Positions 6,368 to 7,896 of a stretch of DNA of 7,896 bases are shown piece after piece (position 1 is the first letter of the stretch; every line of letters begins with the position of its first letter). The stretch spans positions 1 through 7,896 of the forward strand of contig JAVXAG010000089.1 in the NCBI GenBank assembly GCA_036660615.1. Direction: 5' to 3'. This DNA is from JAVXAG01 sp036660615. GTDB taxonomy: Bacteria; Bacillota; Clostridia; Peptostreptococcales; Anaerovoracaceae. Both the position numbers and the translations under genes were made by a program. The notes under the pieces were generated by a model. It was given only the letters and a program-made list of their open reading frames with translations. It ran no database searches and had not been told where the DNA came from.

Positions 6368-7834
6368 ATGAACGAGTATATTAATGATGTTTTTACAATT
6401 TCAAATTTAATGACGACAATATATGTAATAAATATATTTATTTCGTTAGCAATCATATTTTTGGAAAGAAAAAATCCAACAACTACTTTGGCGTGGATAC
6501 TAATTTTGTTTTTTATCCCAGTTGTTGGATTTGTTTTATATATAGTTCTTGCACAGAACATTTCAAGACAAAAAATATTTAGGATTACTGCTAAAGAACA
6601 GAAAGTAATCGATGAGAGCTTGAAAGAACAAATCAGGGAAATGGATGAAAACACATATGAATTTAAAGAAGACGTGGCAGCTCGTTGGAAACATATGATA
6701 AAGCTAAATCAAGTGTATGGTTATTCATATTTTACACAAAATAATGATGTGGAAATTTTTGATGATGGAAAGAGAATGTTTCACAATTTGATAAAAGATA
6801 TCCGCAATGCAAAAGATACTATTAATGTCATGTACTATATTATAAAAGACGATATGGTAGGCAGAAAAATGATTGATGCTTTGACTCAGAAAGCCAAAGA
6901 AGGCCTTGAAGTCAGAATGCTGGTGGATACGTTGGGTAGCAGATACATTACCAACAGAAAACTAAAAGAATATTTAAACGCTGGCGGTAAGATTGCATAT
7001 TTTTTTAAACCAAAGCTTAAACTTATTAATATGAAACTGAATTATAGAAACCATAGAAAAATCGTTGTAATTGACGGTGAAGTGGGCTATGTCGGCGGAT
7101 TTAATATTGCAAATGAATATTTGGGATTCAAGAAAAAGTTTGGTTACTGGAGAGACACTCATGTAAAAATAATGGGCGGTGCTGTTCAGGATCTTAATGC
7201 TAGGTTTATTGTGGACTGGCGTTTTGCTTCAAAGGAAGAAATTGATATTACTGCCACATATTATACTCCTGTTGAAAATAGGGGTAATACTGGTGTACAG
7301 ATTGTGTCTTGTGGACCGGACTCGCAAAAAGAAGAAATCAAACGCGGGCTGATGAAGATGATTACCTATGCTGAAAAACGAGTTTTTTTGCAGAGCCCAT
7401 ATTTTGTCCCAGATGCTAGTTTGTTGGAGTCGTTAAAAATGGCTGTTCAATCAGGTGTTGACGTCAGGATTATGATTCCTTGTATGCCAGACCATTTGTT
7501 TGTATATTGGGCAACTTATGCCTATGTTGGTGAACTTCTTAGATCAGGAGCAAAAGTTTACATCTATGACAGAGGATTTTTGCACGCAAAGACTATGGTT
7601 GTAGACGGTGAGGTTACTTCCGTAGGATCAGCGAATTTTGATAGACGAAGTTTTAGGCTAAATTTTGAGGCAAATGCATTTATATATGACGAAGACATCG
7701 CAAAAAAAATGGAGAAACTGTTTTATGAGGATATGAAACATGGCCACGAGTTGACCTATGAGATGTATCTCAACAGATCTACAATGATAAAATTTAAAGA
7801 AGCAATATCTAGATTACTTTCAGATGTGCTATAA
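6368..7834 (+). CDS. cls: Cardiolipin synthase, phospholipase D family
   Basis: The enzyme joins two phosphatidylglycerol molecules to give cardiolipin and glycerol at the cytoplasmic membrane. The 488 residues fit the bacterial Cls family. Two N-terminal membrane segments lie at about 14-33 and 41-62, separated by ERKNPTTTLAW, a family hallmark. The two catalytic HKD motifs are His229-x-Lys231-x4-Asp236 (HRKIVVID), followed by GEVGYVGGFNIANEY, and His406-x-Lys408-x4-Asp413 (HAKTMVVD), followed by SVGSANFDRRSF. LQSPYFVPD (341-349) is also conserved. GAGG at 6358-6361 is 6 bases before the ATG. All catalytic residues are present and the protein looks complete. It has its own promoter and terminator and no evident functional link to the neighbours. 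The number of cls paralogues in the genome is unknown, so a numbered symbol is not assigned. Confidence 0.95.
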   Translation: MNEYINDVFTISNLMTTIYVINIFISLAIIFLERKNPTTTLAWILILFFIPVVGFVLYIVLAQNISRQKIFRITAKEQKVIDESLKEQIREMDENTYEFKEDVAARWKHMIKLNQVYGYSYFTQNNDVEIFDDGKRMFHNLIKDIRNAKDTINVMYYIIKDDMVGRKMIDALTQKAKEGLEVRMLVDTLGSRYITNRKLKEYLNAGGKIAYFFKPKLKLINMKLNYRNHRKIVVIDGEVGYVGGFNIANEYLGFKKKFGYWRDTHVKIMGGAVQDLNARFIVDWRFASKEEIDITATYYTPVENRGNTGVQIVSCGPDSQKEEIKRGLMKMITYAEKRVFLQSPYFVPDASLLESLKMAVQSGVDVRIMIPCMPDHLFVYWATYAYVGELLRSGAKVYIYDRGFLHAKTMVVDGEVTSVGSANFDRRSFRLNFEANAFIYDEDIAKKMEKLFYEDMKHGHELTYEMYLNRSTMIKFKEAISRLLSDVL

Positions 7835-7866
7835 TATCCACATTAACTTTTGCTCGTGGATATTAT
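7831..7866 (+). terminator. Hairpin terminator overlapping the cls stop codon
   Basis: ATAATATCCAC (7831-7841) and GTGGATATTAT (7856-7866) form a perfect 11-bp stem with a 14-base loop. The stem includes the TAA stop codon at 7832-7834. The following TTTGG is short in T, so termination may be incomplete. The last 30 bases of the window hold no recognisable feature. Confidence 0.6.
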
Positions 7867-7896
7867 TTGGACATAGATTGAAAAGTTGATGAAATT

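Noticed and set aside
1..7896. CRISPR arrays, insertion sequences, tRNA or rRNA genes, phage or defence genes
   Set aside because: No repeated spacer pattern, transposase, terminal inverted repeats, tRNA-like cloverleaf or defence-type domains were seen; every long frame is accounted for by the genes listed.

Overview
The window is AT-rich and densely packed. It looks like the chromosome of an endospore-forming, low-GC Gram-positive bacterium (Bacillota), most likely a member of the Clostridia. The grounds are an essentially full-length spoIVA, a T-box leader, strong GGAGG-type ribosome binding sites, sigma-A-type promoters and a cysteine-rich sporulation-type gene. Genus cannot be fixed from the sequence alone.

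Left part (1-3164), spore morphogenesis. A 90-residue protein is encoded on the minus strand and ends in a good intrinsic terminator. Divergent from it, a 377-residue protein with 34 cysteines begins a plus-strand block. This protein has beta-propeller-like repeats in its first 235 residues or so, then a domain of about 70 residues clearly homologous to the 90-residue protein, then CNPC motifs and a lysine-rich tail. Next comes spoIVA, the ATPase that builds the basement layer of the spore coat, preceded by a close match to a sigma-E promoter. The two flanking proteins are not recognised by name; their position and composition suggest new spore coat or exosporium components.

Middle part (3165-6298), tryptophan transport. 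A consensus sigma-A promoter drives a complete T-box riboswitch. Stem I, a specifier reading UGG (Trp), the T-box bulge, and mutually exclusive antiterminator and terminator hairpins can all be placed. Downstream are a lipoprotein substrate-binding protein, a membrane permease and an ATPase (trpX-trpY-trpZ), tightly spaced with an 8-base overlap between the last two. Uncharged tRNA-Trp is expected to stabilise the antiterminator and switch on uptake.

Right part (6299-7896), phospholipid synthesis. A second consensus sigma-A promoter precedes a complete cardiolipin synthase with two HKD motifs and two N-terminal membrane segments. It is closed by a hairpin that overlaps its stop codon.

The tryptophan and cardiolipin units look conventional. 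The least explained part is the pair of divergent genes next to spoIVA.
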